Assembly (NCBI GenBank): GCA_003568415.1
Contig: PWXV01000071.1
Location: 1 to 34,245 of the forward strand
Source of the DNA: Ignavibacteriales bacterium
GTDB lineage: Bacteria > Bacteroidota > Ignavibacteria > T3Sed10-11
Length of the DNA: 34,245 bases
Direction of reading: 5' to 3'
Both the position numbers and the translations under genes were made by a program. This document shows, piece by piece, positions 1 through 9,415 of this stretch (position 1 is the stretch's first letter; every line of letters begins with the position of its first letter). The notes below the pieces were generated by a model. It searched no databases. It had not been told where the DNA came from and was given only the letters and a program-made list of their open reading frames with translations.

Positions 1-1
1 T

Positions 2-958
2 ACTATCTTACAAGCGATTCTCAATGCAAACAACCTTGAGTTGATATCTTGTTACGATATAAACCGGGATGTTCTTGCGGAGGTCGAAAAACGTTATAAA
101 ATTCCGGGAGCGAAAAATTTCAATGCACTGGTACAAGATACTGCTATCGATGCCGTAGCATTGTCGACACCGAATCATTTGCATCTTGAACAAGTTAGAG
201 CAGCAGCCGGTGCCGGCAAACATGTATTCCTTGAAAAACCCATTGCAAATACTGTACAGGAAGGCAAAGAGATAATACGTCTGATGAACAATGCCGGATG
301 TATGTTGTCGGTCGGTCATAATGCCCGCAGAAAACGAACATTCCGGAAGGCGAAAGAATTGCTTGACAACGATGCAATCGGTAAGGTGGTCGGGATTGAA
401 GCCAACTTATCCCGGCCCGCCGGTTTGCAGGAAGCACTTCCGCAGTGGAAAACCGATTCGGAAACCTGCCCGCTGCTGCCAATGATGCAGCTCGGAATTC
501 ATTTCGTGGATACGATTAGTTATCTGGTGAGTCCAGTCCGGTCGGTTTCCTGTATAGCGGGTACTGTTGCGATGAATGATGCAACCTATGATTCGTCTGC
601 AGCACTGTTACATCTTGAGTCAGGGGTTCCTGCTGCATTGTCCTCATATTACGTTACACCAGAAGTATATTACCTAAAATTGTACGGTACCGTGGGAAGT
701 ATATATTGCGGTGCATCGGAACTACGGCTGCTCCAGACGAAAGACTACAAACAGTATACAGTTACAAATGAAGATTACAGCGATGAAGGAATGGAAAGTT
801 ACATACTTGAAATGACCGAGTTCGGTGAATGTATTCTCAAGAACAAGGAGTCTGAGACATCGGGCATAGTTGGATTGAACGCACTTGCAGTCATCGAAGG
901 AATGGTGCAGTCCTTTGAGACCGGTAAAAGCGTTCTCATAAAGGATATTTTGCAGTAA
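2..958 (+). CDS. Gfo/Idh/MocA family NAD(P)-dependent oxidoreductase (5' end missing)
   Basis: The reading frame is open to the left edge, so this is the C-terminal part of a gene that starts outside the window. The ATG at 41 is internal: the Rossmann fold continues upstream of it, and the usual glycine-rich nucleotide-binding loop lies before base 2. Family signs are the STPNHLHLEQ strand, the FLEKPIANT segment with the EKP lysine that is catalytic in this family, and GIHFVDT in the substrate domain, where a His is often catalytic. Family members oxidise or reduce sugars, inositols and related polyols in the cytoplasm with NAD(P). The next gene begins 32 bases after the stop, preceded by GGGAGGG at 970-976. 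The exact sugar cannot be read from the sequence, but the glycan-degradation setting favours a sugar substrate. Confidence 0.9.
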   Translation, partial: TILQAILNANNLELISCYDINRDVLAEVEKRYKIPGAKNFNALVQDTAIDAVALSTPNHLHLEQVRAAAGAGKHVFLEKPIANTVQEGKEIIRLMNNAGCMLSVGHNARRKRTFRKAKELLDNDAIGKVVGIEANLSRPAGLQEALPQWKTDSETCPLLPMMQLGIHFVDTISYLVSPVRSVSCIAGTVAMNDATYDSSAALLHLESGVPAALSSYYVTPEVYYLKLYGTVGSIYCGASELRLLQTKDYKQYTVTNEDYSDEGMESYILEMTEFGECILKNKESETSGIVGLNALAVIEGMVQSFETGKSVLIKDILQ

Positions 959-990
959 GTATATTTTTTGGGAGGGTAAAGTTTAACACC

Positions 991-2151
991 ATGACAACAC
1001 GTGAGAAAATACTGGCTACTTTCCGGCGTGAATCCCGCAACGACGTTGTCTGGCAACCACGGCTCTACTATTGGTATTACGGAAACGGGTTGCAAAATCG
1101 AGTCCCCGAAGGATATCCGGATACCGATTATATGGAATCGTTCAGTGAAAATTTCCCGAAGTATGACGGATACGTACCGACATATTTACAATCAAAAAGT
1201 ATGATAGATGTATACCGGATTATGGATGCCTCTCCCCGGTATGCAGATGAGATTCTCGGCATTCGATTACTATATCAGACTTTAAATGCGGACAGTAAAA
1301 TTGTAGTCAACGAGGAACGTACAGCTCCGAATGAACGGGTTATCACGACGAAAACTCCGGAAGGATCATTGCGTGAGGTGATTACACAGGGACAACACAA
1401 AGAGTTTCCCGTGAAGGGGCCGGAAGATTTCACCATAATGGCTTACATATTGGAACATACAAAGGTTCACTTCGATGCGAATGCCTTCCGTATTGCCGAA
1501 AGAGAATTTGGCGACGACGGTATTGTGACAGCAATGCTTCCCCGTTCGCCAATTCAGCGGTTGATCATCAATTATATGGGACTTGAAAATACAATAATGG
1601 CACTACACTTCCATACCGAAGAGATCGAGAGTTTTATGGAGGATATCGATCAATGGGATGATGAGCTATACCGCACAGTAGGTGATTCGCCGGTACAAAT
1701 CGTCAATTTTGGTGAAAATATTGATGCAAACCTTATTTCGCCGAAATTGTTTTCTAAATATCATGTCCCGTACTATAACAAACGAGTCGATCATCTGCAC
1801 GATAAAGGAAAATTCTGTCACATCCATATGGATGGATCGTTAAAGCCGATCCTGCCGCTGATCAAGGAATTGAATTTTGATGCAATTGAAGCACCCACTC
1901 CCGAACCGCAGGGGGATGTGACTATTCCTGACTTAAAGAGAGCATTTGGTGATAAGATATTGATCGATGGAATCCCGGCACTATTATTTGAAAAACAATA
2001 TAGTGTCGATGAACTCATCACGACGACAAAACATTTATTTGATTTCTTCGGTAAAAATCTGATACTCGGGATATCCGATGAGCTTGCACCGACCGGCAAT
2101 ATTGAGCGTAGTTACATCGTTCAGGAAGCTATCTCTAAATATTTTTCATAA
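991..2151 (+). CDS. Uroporphyrinogen decarboxylase (UroD/MtaA) superfamily protein, non-haem type
   Basis: A protein of 386 residues with the layout of the UroD/corrinoid-methyltransferase superfamily. It opens with MTTREKILATFRRE, which resembles the start of MtaA-like proteins. The segment around residues 276-281 reads CHIHMDG, where methyl-transferring members such as MtaA carry a zinc-binding His-X-Cys. Here it is His277-X-His279, followed by Asp281 and an EAPTPEPQGD loop. It is therefore unlikely to be haem-pathway HemE, and no other haem gene is nearby. UroD-like proteins of unknown function are common in sugar-utilisation clusters of uncultured bacteria. A role in demethylating or otherwise rearranging a modified sugar is possible but is inference. 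It lies between the oxidoreductase and the alpha-mannosidase, and a second family member starts at 33418. Confidence 0.85.
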   Translation: MTTREKILATFRRESRNDVVWQPRLYYWYYGNGLQNRVPEGYPDTDYMESFSENFPKYDGYVPTYLQSKSMIDVYRIMDASPRYADEILGIRLLYQTLNADSKIVVNEERTAPNERVITTKTPEGSLREVITQGQHKEFPVKGPEDFTIMAYILEHTKVHFDANAFRIAEREFGDDGIVTAMLPRSPIQRLIINYMGLENTIMALHFHTEEIESFMEDIDQWDDELYRTVGDSPVQIVNFGENIDANLISPKLFSKYHVPYYNKRVDHLHDKGKFCHIHMDGSLKPILPLIKELNFDAIEAPTPEPQGDVTIPDLKRAFGDKILIDGIPALLFEKQYSVDELITTTKHLFDFFGKNLILGISDELAPTGNIERSYIVQEAISKYFS

Positions 2152-2180
2152 GGAAGACTGTATATCAGGCAATCATTGCT

Positions 2181-4871
2181 ATGAAATCAAAACACAATCG
2201 ACCTACATATCACATAATATCGCACACTCATTGGGATCGTGAGTGGTATTTAAGTTTCGAAGAATTCAGATCTATGCTTGTTAATCTGGTTGACGATCTC
2301 ATTGAGTTATTTCAGAAGAATCCGGAGTACAGGTGTTTTACGCTCGATGGACAGATCATAATTTTAGAGGATTATCTGAATGTGAGGCCGGAGCAGGAGA
2401 AGGTGCTCAGGAAACTGGTCGAGGAACGCAAACTGTTTATCGGTCCGTGGTATGTACTTGCCGATGAACTTCTTGTAAGCGGTGAAGCGACCATTCGTAA
2501 TCTTCTGTTGGGGCACCGCATCGGTGAACGGTTCGGCGGCTCTATGCAGGTAGGATATCTTCCGGATACATTCAGCCATATTGCTATGATGCCGGCAATT
2601 TTGCAGGGTTTTAATATAAATAATGTTATTTTGTGGCGGGGATTTGGCGGTGAACCCGGTCAGGAATCTTCGGAATATTACTGGACCGGTCATGACGGAA
2701 CACGTATTTTGATGACCCATTTGTCAAAATTTGGATATAGCGCCGGGTATTTTAAATCGGCCGGCCGGGAGCGGGTAAATGAAATACGGAAACGGGTAAC
2801 GGCCGAACTCCATAAAAGGGCACAAACCAATCAGCGTCTCTGGTTTAACGGCGGTGATCATCACTGGCCTGATCCAGCGGTACCTGAAGCGATCCGTATT
2901 ATGCAGGATCAGGACCGGAAATCAATATATAAACATAGTAATCTTGAAGATTATACCATTGCATTGCGTTCGGAAGCGGGTAATCTCCCGGTAGTAAACG
3001 GAGAATTACGGTTCGGTTTCAGACAGGCATTTGCTGTACAGGGCGGTATATATTCAAGCAATATGTATATCAAGCAGGCAAATTTTGCATGTCAGCAATT
3101 ACTTGAACGGTATGTGGAACCCGTACACGCACTGTATGTTAGTGAAGGACTTCGTTCACAATTACCGCTGATAAGGAAAGCATGGAAATTGTTACTTCAA
3201 AATCATCCGCACGACAGTATTTGTGCCACAAGCATCGATAGTGTGCATAAGGAAATGATGATACGGTTCAAGCGTGTAAAGGAAATTGCGAAAGCAGTTC
3301 AGCGGTTTTGTTGGGATGAGCTGCTGCCTTACTCTTACGATGACTATAAGGACGATACATATGTATTTGTCATTAATATGCAGCCGCAGGTTCGGTCGGA
3401 TGTTGTTTACGCTACAGTTGATTTTTATTTGAAGGATATCGTTGTGGGATTAAATCCCGATGTAAAGGTTGCTCCGAAAAAAAGTCCGGTGAAGAGTTTC
3501 ACGCTTTTGGATCCTTCGGGAAACGAAATTCCGTATGAAATACTCCATCGCGAAGAAGCTTTCGGTATAACATATTCCAAGTACGATTATCCGCACCAAA
3601 CGCTTGTTGACAGATTTTCAGTACGGTTCTATGCGGAAGATGTGCCCTCATTCGGGTATAAAGGGTATAAATTGGTGAAGAAGAAACGTTCAAAATCTTT
3701 GAGTGCGAAGATTAAAAAAGGTAAAAACTATATCGAAAATGATCTGGTCCGGCTCGATGTATCATCCCGCGGCGAACTGACCTTACTCGATAAGAGAAAT
3801 GATAGGATATATAAAAAATTGCATGTATTCGAAGACAGCGGCGACATCGGTGATGAATATAATTACTGTCCGCCGGATAAGGATATTGTTGTATTTTCAA
3901 ACCAATTCAAACCAAAGATCACCATCGATAAAACTCCTTTCGATGCATCGATAACCCTCGAATACGCAATGAAACTACCGGAATCGGCATCGGCCGGCAG
4001 GCGGTCCCGGGCAAAGAATTACGTTACAAATCATATACGATCGGTAGTATCGCTCCGGCCGGAGTCAGCGCGCATAGATATAACCACAACCGTGTCAAAC
4101 CGCGCGAAGGATCACCGCTTCCGCGTTACATTTGCAAGCGGAGTTCAGGGAAATGTGAGTTATGCCGATACGCCGTTTGCAATTGTTGAACGGAAACATC
4201 AAAGGTATAATTATAAAGATTTTCCTATCGAAGTACCGCCTACCTGCGCTCCGATGCACCGGTTTATGTGTATTAAGAATGCTAATAAAGGTCTTGCAAT
4301 AATGGCACTCGGATTACCGGAGTATGATCTCATACTCGATAAAAAGGGGACCGTCGCAATAACCTTGCTCCGGTCGGTAGGGTCAATATCACACGGTGAT
4401 TTGAAAACCCGGCGCGGAGGCGAAGCTGCATGGAAAAATATGACGCCGGGAGCTCAGTGCCTCGGTACGTATACCTTCAATTATGCAGTATATCCCCTTG
4501 ATGAAGACGATCACGGTGAATGGTCATCTATTTTTAAAATTGTGGATGATTATACTACCCCGCTGTATACAATAAGCAGAAAAAACCAGGATGCATTGCC
4601 CACGGAACGATCATGGTTGCAGGCGGATTTTTCCGGGTGTATGATCAGTGCTTTGAAGGAAGGTGAGGAACAGGATGGAATTGTTCTTCGCTGGTATAAT
4701 CCGGATGATATTGCAAAAAAAGTTCGTATTCATCAGCAGTTTGCGCAAAAGAATGTGCAGAAAGTGAATTTAAACGAGCTTCCGTATGAAGACATCCAGA
4801 GTGATAACGAAGGAGCGGTTTCATTACAAACAGATGCGAGATCTATAGCAACCATCAAGTTCGTAAAATAA
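2181..4871 (+). CDS. GH38 alpha-mannosidase
   Basis: A protein of 896 residues, close to the size of E. coli MngB and other bacterial GH38 enzymes. The N-terminal catalytic domain starts with HTHWDREW (residues 15-22), which supplies zinc ligands His17 and Asp19. GYLPDTFSH follows with the expected nucleophile and zinc ligand Asp129. Further on are WRGFGG and the late zinc-site motif NHPHDS (His344-Asp345). The remainder, from about residue 400, fits the beta-rich C-terminal domains of the family. No signal peptide is visible, so it should act in the cytoplasm on imported oligosaccharides and release alpha-linked mannose. This fits the mannose-6-phosphate isomerase gene at 30530. MngB, a relative, acts on phosphomannosyl-glycerate; free mannosides are at least as likely here because the only transporter seen is not a phosphotransferase system. 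The ribosome site before 2181 is weak. Confidence 0.95.
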   Translation: MKSKHNRPTYHIISHTHWDREWYLSFEEFRSMLVNLVDDLIELFQKNPEYRCFTLDGQIIILEDYLNVRPEQEKVLRKLVEERKLFIGPWYVLADELLVSGEATIRNLLLGHRIGERFGGSMQVGYLPDTFSHIAMMPAILQGFNINNVILWRGFGGEPGQESSEYYWTGHDGTRILMTHLSKFGYSAGYFKSAGRERVNEIRKRVTAELHKRAQTNQRLWFNGGDHHWPDPAVPEAIRIMQDQDRKSIYKHSNLEDYTIALRSEAGNLPVVNGELRFGFRQAFAVQGGIYSSNMYIKQANFACQQLLERYVEPVHALYVSEGLRSQLPLIRKAWKLLLQNHPHDSICATSIDSVHKEMMIRFKRVKEIAKAVQRFCWDELLPYSYDDYKDDTYVFVINMQPQVRSDVVYATVDFYLKDIVVGLNPDVKVAPKKSPVKSFTLLDPSGNEIPYEILHREEAFGITYSKYDYPHQTLVDRFSVRFYAEDVPSFGYKGYKLVKKKRSKSLSAKIKKGKNYIENDLVRLDVSSRGELTLLDKRNDRIYKKLHVFEDSGDIGDEYNYCPPDKDIVVFSNQFKPKITIDKTPFDASITLEYAMKLPESASAGRRSRAKNYVTNHIRSVVSLRPESARIDITTTVSNRAKDHRFRVTFASGVQGNVSYADTPFAIVERKHQRYNYKDFPIEVPPTCAPMHRFMCIKNANKGLAIMALGLPEYDLILDKKGTVAITLLRSVGSISHGDLKTRRGGEAAWKNMTPGAQCLGTYTFNYAVYPLDEDDHGEWSSIFKIVDDYTTPLYTISRKNQDALPTERSWLQADFSGCMISALKEGEEQDGIVLRWYNPDDIAKKVRIHQQFAQKNVQKVNLNELPYEDIQSDNEGAVSLQTDARSIATIKFVK

Positions 4872-4889
4872 CTATTAGGGAGGAATAGT

Positions 4890-6119
4890 ATGACTCAAAT
4901 GGATGAGAGAATTCGTGTAAAAAAGGGTGCAGACCTGCTCGCCAAGTACCGCTATCTCGAAATTCAGATAGTGGAGTTAATGGGTGGATGGGTCGAGTCG
5001 ATACCGGAAGCGGACGTAAAGATATCTTTTGGAAGGCAGATGTATCAGGATATTGTGCATGCCGATGTAATCGGCAGGCGTTTACCGGAACTCAAAGCCC
5101 GCCAGGCACGGTACCACAGCATTGCACCAAGTGACGATTTTGTAAAATTGCTGGAAAAGATTTGGCATGCTGAAAGCACATTACATCGCCTGGTGGCATT
5201 ATACCGGGTGCTTAAATCCGGACTCGTTGAAGCGCTGACCGGACATCTGTCATTAATTGCTCTGCCTGAGGATGAACCATCGGAACGAATCCTGCGAAGT
5301 ATCATAGAAGCCGAACGGGATGATATTACGTGGGCCGAGGGCGTTATTTCCAAACTTATTGAGGAAGCACCGGAACAAAAAGATGAAGTGAATCGATGGC
5401 AAAATGAATTACAGAAAGCTTGGGACGACTGCGGCGGTTTGATTGCGAAAGGAAAGGATCCCGGTACCTACTCGTTTAAGAAAGAATTCGGTTACAGCAA
5501 ACATCCCGCGCGGGATGAACGATGGACTATTATAGATAATGCCGAAGAATATTCCGAAAAGAATTGGACATTTGAAACCAACGAAGGAAAACTTCATCTG
5601 CTGCACGATCTTCTGAACAGCGAGTTTATCACCGTTGAGCGGACCGGAAGAATTCTTGCCGAGTTTCCTGATCTCCCATGGGCAATGAGAATCGATATGG
5701 CACGGCAGTCCTGGGATGAAGCCCGGCACGCGGAAATTATTCAACGCCGTTTGGAAGAGCTGGGTGGATCTGTCGGTATGTATCCGGTGAACTTCTGGGG
5801 CTGGGAAATGGATGTGAACCGGCCGGATCCACTGGAACGGCTTGCTTTATCGAATATGACATTCGAACGGGAAAGCAGTAAACACGTACGTGACTGGATT
5901 GCAAAAGCAAAAAACTCAGGTGATACGGAATCGGTTCGTGTCCTGGAATATATACTGGCGGACGAAGTGACTCACGTGCAATACGGATTGCATTGGGTTG
6001 ATGAACTCACAAAGCATGATCCGGAACGCCGGAAACGCGTTCTTGCATATCCGAAAATGTTACTGGATGAAGAACACCCTGTAGGTGTCCGGTTTGAAGA
6101 AACAATTAAAAAGAAATGA
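4890..6119 (+). CDS. Ferritin-like (DUF455-type) putative diiron protein
   Basis: A protein of 409 residues, almost entirely helical by composition. The C-terminal half has a diiron four-helix signature: Glu250 in FITVERTGR, ExxH at Glu277/His280 in DEARHAE, Glu326 or Glu328 in FERES, and ExxH at Glu359/His362 in DEVTHVQYG. This matches the DUF455 group of the ferritin superfamily, whose characterised relatives include oxygenases and hydroxylases. The N-terminal half (about 20-165) also looks like a helical bundle, with HAES and EAERDD segments but no clear pair of ExxH motifs, so it may be a degenerate second bundle. A strong GGGAGG site at 4878-4883 sets the start. It follows the mannosidase by 18 bases. 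A diiron oxygenase would be unusual in a glycan cluster; oxidation of an unusual sugar or its substituent is inference. Function is unknown. Confidence 0.75.
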   Translation: MTQMDERIRVKKGADLLAKYRYLEIQIVELMGGWVESIPEADVKISFGRQMYQDIVHADVIGRRLPELKARQARYHSIAPSDDFVKLLEKIWHAESTLHRLVALYRVLKSGLVEALTGHLSLIALPEDEPSERILRSIIEAERDDITWAEGVISKLIEEAPEQKDEVNRWQNELQKAWDDCGGLIAKGKDPGTYSFKKEFGYSKHPARDERWTIIDNAEEYSEKNWTFETNEGKLHLLHDLLNSEFITVERTGRILAEFPDLPWAMRIDMARQSWDEARHAEIIQRRLEELGGSVGMYPVNFWGWEMDVNRPDPLERLALSNMTFERESSKHVRDWIAKAKNSGDTESVRVLEYILADEVTHVQYGLHWVDELTKHDPERRKRVLAYPKMLLDEEHPVGVRFEETIKKK

Positions 6120-6146
6120 CCACACTACTGCAACGGATTATACACT

Positions 6147-7613
6147 ATGCAACGAATTGTTAAAATTCCATTATTAGCACTTACAGTAGTATTCCTGCTC
6201 AGTGGGTGCAGCCGCGAACCATCGGAGCAGGACCTGCATTCCATACTGGGCAAAGCATCAGCCGATTCAGTTATTGCCCACGTTTTTGAGTTGGCCGACG
6301 GCAAATACAAAGGACGACCGACCGGCACACCCGTGATGATGGACGCATCCGATTACGTACGAAATAAAATGAAGGGTTATAATCTGCAACCGGTTGTGTA
6401 CGATACGTCCTACTTTCAATGGTGGACAGTAGATTACAATGAAATACTTGAACCTGCTGTCTTGCTTGCGTCTATCGGAGGGAGGAGTGTTCATTTCAAC
6501 GTGCTCGATGATTTTATCCCTGCGAGTACAACAGGTGCAGGCAGTTTTTCCAATCGTCCGTTTATGATCATAGATTCAAGTGCAACTGATTCCGATATTG
6601 CCGCTGCTCGTAATGCTGTAGTCTTGTTTATTCCCCCATCGGTTATACCCGGGCCGGATGAGGATTTGACACCGTACGAAGCCCGTGGTTTGCGCCGGGC
6701 ATATATTGCAGATATGACCCGCCGGTTTGCCGAAGCTGGTGCAGCCGCTCTCCTTCTTCGCGGCTCAACGGCTGGTTCAATTTCAAATAATGTAATAGAG
6801 GGACTTCCCGTGTATCAGGTAACCGATGATGTCGTCGATCAATTAACGCAACCGCGATATCTTGCAAGACAACAGGGAGCAGTCCGGCGTGCACCGCAAA
6901 TACGATTAAGCGGAGAGATTCATACAAAATTTCACCGGGAGCAGCCGACCGTTAATGTGGCCGGTTTACTTGAAGGACGTGACCGCAGATTAAGGGATGA
7001 ATATGTTATTATCTGTGCACACACCGATCATGTCGGGACTATAGCGGGTCATATTCATTATGGCGCTCACGACAATGCAAGCGGAACAGCGGTAATGCTT
7101 GAACTTGCCCGTATGTTCGACGAATTTGCGGAGATGGGTTTCAGACCGCGAAGATCCATATTGTTTATCGGATTTTCGGGTGAGGAGATGGGACTGCTGG
7201 GCTCAAAATATTATGTATATGAAGATCCGATCGTTCCCCATGAAAATACACACGCAGTATTGAATCTCGATATTCTCGGAGGCGGAACCGGCTATATGGC
7301 AGTGGGCGGTGTTACCTATCCGAATTATTTCTCATTAATCGAAGAGATAAACGAAACCCGTTTCGGCCACGAATTATTGAAACGGCCGAACGCTGCAAAT
7401 TCCGACCACTACTTCTTCGGTGAGGAAGGTATGCCCTCGATTTTCTTATATGCCCTTACCGGTCCGCCCATCGGTATTCATACGCCCACCGATACGGCGG
7501 ATAAAATGGATCCGGAATTTATGAAACAAACATCTCAATTTACATTCTCAATTGTATGGGATCTTGCCAACAGGAGGGATCTTGACAATTTATCGGAAAG
7601 AGTTACTAACTGA
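6147..7613 (+). CDS. M28 family zinc aminopeptidase, predicted lipoprotein with PA-like insert
   Basis: A protein of 488 residues. The N-terminus (MQRIVKIPLL, a hydrophobic stretch, then LLSGC) is a lipoprotein signal with lipidated Cys21, so the enzyme should be membrane-anchored and face outward or the periplasm. Residues about 150-240 look like the protease-associated domain common in M28 enzymes. The catalytic domain holds the full cocatalytic zinc set: His292 and Asp294 (AHTDHVG), bridging Asp309 (GAHDNASG), Glu346/Glu347 (SGEEMGLLG), Asp375 (LNLDILGG) and His445 (GIHTPTDT). All key residues are present, so it is probably active on peptides. Its stop codon overlaps the start of the next gene by one base (TGATG), suggesting coupled translation. 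In this locus it hints that the target polymer is bound to protein or peptide (inference). Confidence 0.93.
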   Translation: MQRIVKIPLLALTVVFLLSGCSREPSEQDLHSILGKASADSVIAHVFELADGKYKGRPTGTPVMMDASDYVRNKMKGYNLQPVVYDTSYFQWWTVDYNEILEPAVLLASIGGRSVHFNVLDDFIPASTTGAGSFSNRPFMIIDSSATDSDIAAARNAVVLFIPPSVIPGPDEDLTPYEARGLRRAYIADMTRRFAEAGAAALLLRGSTAGSISNNVIEGLPVYQVTDDVVDQLTQPRYLARQQGAVRRAPQIRLSGEIHTKFHREQPTVNVAGLLEGRDRRLRDEYVIICAHTDHVGTIAGHIHYGAHDNASGTAVMLELARMFDEFAEMGFRPRRSILFIGFSGEEMGLLGSKYYVYEDPIVPHENTHAVLNLDILGGGTGYMAVGGVTYPNYFSLIEEINETRFGHELLKRPNAANSDHYFFGEEGMPSIFLYALTGPPIGIHTPTDTADKMDPEFMKQTSQFTFSIVWDLANRRDLDNLSERVTN

Positions 7614-9391
7614 TGAACGTATTATATGCATATCGATTTATACAAACTGCCGTTATAATTGTATTTATTTCCGCAGTTACAAATTCTGCCCTTCATAGTG
7701 CCGATTTATCCAACGATGAATTACCGCCGCCTGCTGCCGCGTACATTCAGCAAATCGCCGTTGATTATGAGAATCCTGATATCGTGTATGTTGCGACTAT
7801 CGGTGCCGGTTTATATAAAAGTGGAAACGGCGGAAGAGAATGGATTGCAATAAATACCGATCCCGGATTTCAACGATACTTTGTGGCGATAATTGATCCG
7901 GAAGACCCTTCAAGGATATTTGCCGGAGGGGAGGAGACCGGCCTCTGGATGTCGGAGAACCGCGGTGCATCATGGTCTCTTATCGGATTGGATTCGGTAA
8001 CGATATGTGAGGTATCGATCGATCGCACAAATCCGGATCGGCTTTTTCTGGTTGCTCCGGAGGGTGTGTATCGAAACAATGACATACACAATAAAGAATG
8101 GGAATTGGTTTTCGATTACCGGAAATTTCTGAAAGAAAATTGGGAAGGCTCACATCCCGAAGAGTTATGGGGATTCAGCCGTTTCCAAAAGATAGCAATA
8201 AACCCTCACAATCCATCGGATATATTTCTGGGGGCACGATGGGAGGGTGGTTACCACAGGAGCATAGACGGCGGCGACACCTGGACGCACCACTGGATAT
8301 CGGGTATATTCCGCCGCGCCGATCCGATTTTATTTCATCCCACCGATCCTGACCTGGTTTTTATCGGTACGCACCATCAGGGTTTGTTCAAATCGTATAA
8401 TCACGGTGAAAGCTGGGTGTCATTAACACGGGGTATGGAGCCGCAAATCCGGACGCCTTATTACGGTGCTTACCTGATTTCGGGAATCGTGTTTGAACCC
8501 GGAAATCCGGAAGTTATGTACACCGGTACCGATTATTCAAACTGGAAAACAATCGACGGCGGGAAGTCGTGGTTTGAGCTTGGTAAAACGCTCACGTGCG
8601 AATTTGCCCGCAGCTTTGCCGTCGATCCCGAACGTACAAATGTAGTGTATGCCGGTACCAATGTCGGAATGTATAAATCGTATGACGGCGGTGAAACGTG
8701 GATATCCATTAACCGCGGATTTCCCGAACGTGAAGTTCAACAGGTTATCAGCGTAGAACTTGATAATGAGGAGTTTGAATATGCGGTAGTGAGGGGCAGA
8801 CCTGCCGTGTATCGTCGTTCGGTAACCAATAATACTGACTGGGTTTCAATGTCGTGGCTGCTGTATGAAGATGTAGACAGCATAGCATATGATGCATCGA
8901 CCGGTAAGTTTATATTACAAACACAAAGCGGAGAAATAACAAGTACAGATGGAGGATTCCGATGGTCGGTTCCGGCAGTGGAATATGCGCCTCTAGTTAA
9001 CCTTCCGGTTGAATCACCGTTTACAGGAGACCGGGATGATCCTTCGTTGTGGACAATTAATATAGAATTGAAAGGCAATGTTTTTTTTGAGGATGCACTG
9101 GTTAATCCGCTCTACCAACGTCCGCCCTATGTGAGCTTGCAGCTTGTATCACCGGATTATCCCTGTGATGGCAGCGTACCGGTATGGGGAAATAATTGGG
9201 AAAGGTATCTTAAAGGAACCGTACAGATACCTGAACGCATAATTAATAAAGATGATTATATGCTCTATGTAGAAATACGGGATTTCCAAAGAAACACGCT
9301 CATAGGATATTCCAAAATCAGTGTCGGGGATAAACAGGTGACGATCGCCGTTACTCAGGATGAATTGCCTCCATGTTTAAACTCTCAATGA
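7613..9391 (+). CDS. Secreted Asp-box (BNR/sortilin-like) beta-propeller protein with C-terminal domain
   Basis: A protein of 592 residues with an N-terminal signal peptide ending near residue 30. Seven Asp-box motifs of the S-x-D-x-G-x-x-W type can be read: SGNGGREW, SENRGASW, SIDGGDTW, SYNHGESW, TIDGGKSW, SYDGGETW and STDGGFRW. They predict a seven- or more-bladed propeller as in sortilin/VPS10 and BNR proteins. Residues from about 450 on are propeller-free and beta-rich, probably an extra sandwich domain. There is no FRIP-type motif, so this is not a classical sialidase. Family members bind or cleave glycans or act as scaffolds; which applies here cannot be told. It starts inside the last base of the peptidase stop, so the two are likely made together and both exported. 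Two smaller Asp-box proteins lie downstream at 18835 and 21702. Confidence 0.88.
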   Translation: MNVLYAYRFIQTAVIIVFISAVTNSALHSADLSNDELPPPAAAYIQQIAVDYENPDIVYVATIGAGLYKSGNGGREWIAINTDPGFQRYFVAIIDPEDPSRIFAGGEETGLWMSENRGASWSLIGLDSVTICEVSIDRTNPDRLFLVAPEGVYRNNDIHNKEWELVFDYRKFLKENWEGSHPEELWGFSRFQKIAINPHNPSDIFLGARWEGGYHRSIDGGDTWTHHWISGIFRRADPILFHPTDPDLVFIGTHHQGLFKSYNHGESWVSLTRGMEPQIRTPYYGAYLISGIVFEPGNPEVMYTGTDYSNWKTIDGGKSWFELGKTLTCEFARSFAVDPERTNVVYAGTNVGMYKSYDGGETWISINRGFPEREVQQVISVELDNEEFEYAVVRGRPAVYRRSVTNNTDWVSMSWLLYEDVDSIAYDASTGKFILQTQSGEITSTDGGFRWSVPAVEYAPLVNLPVESPFTGDRDDPSLWTINIELKGNVFFEDALVNPLYQRPPYVSLQLVSPDYPCDGSVPVWGNNWERYLKGTVQIPERIINKDDYMLYVEIRDFQRNTLIGYSKISVGDKQVTIAVTQDELPPCLNSQ

Positions 9392-9415
9392 TCGATAATT
9401 CTAATACGAAGAAAG

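Noticed and set aside
7613-9391. Sialidase identity for the Asp-box proteins (also those at 18835 and 21702)
   Set aside because: Asp-boxes are shared by many propellers; no FRIP-type motif or clear arginine triad was found.
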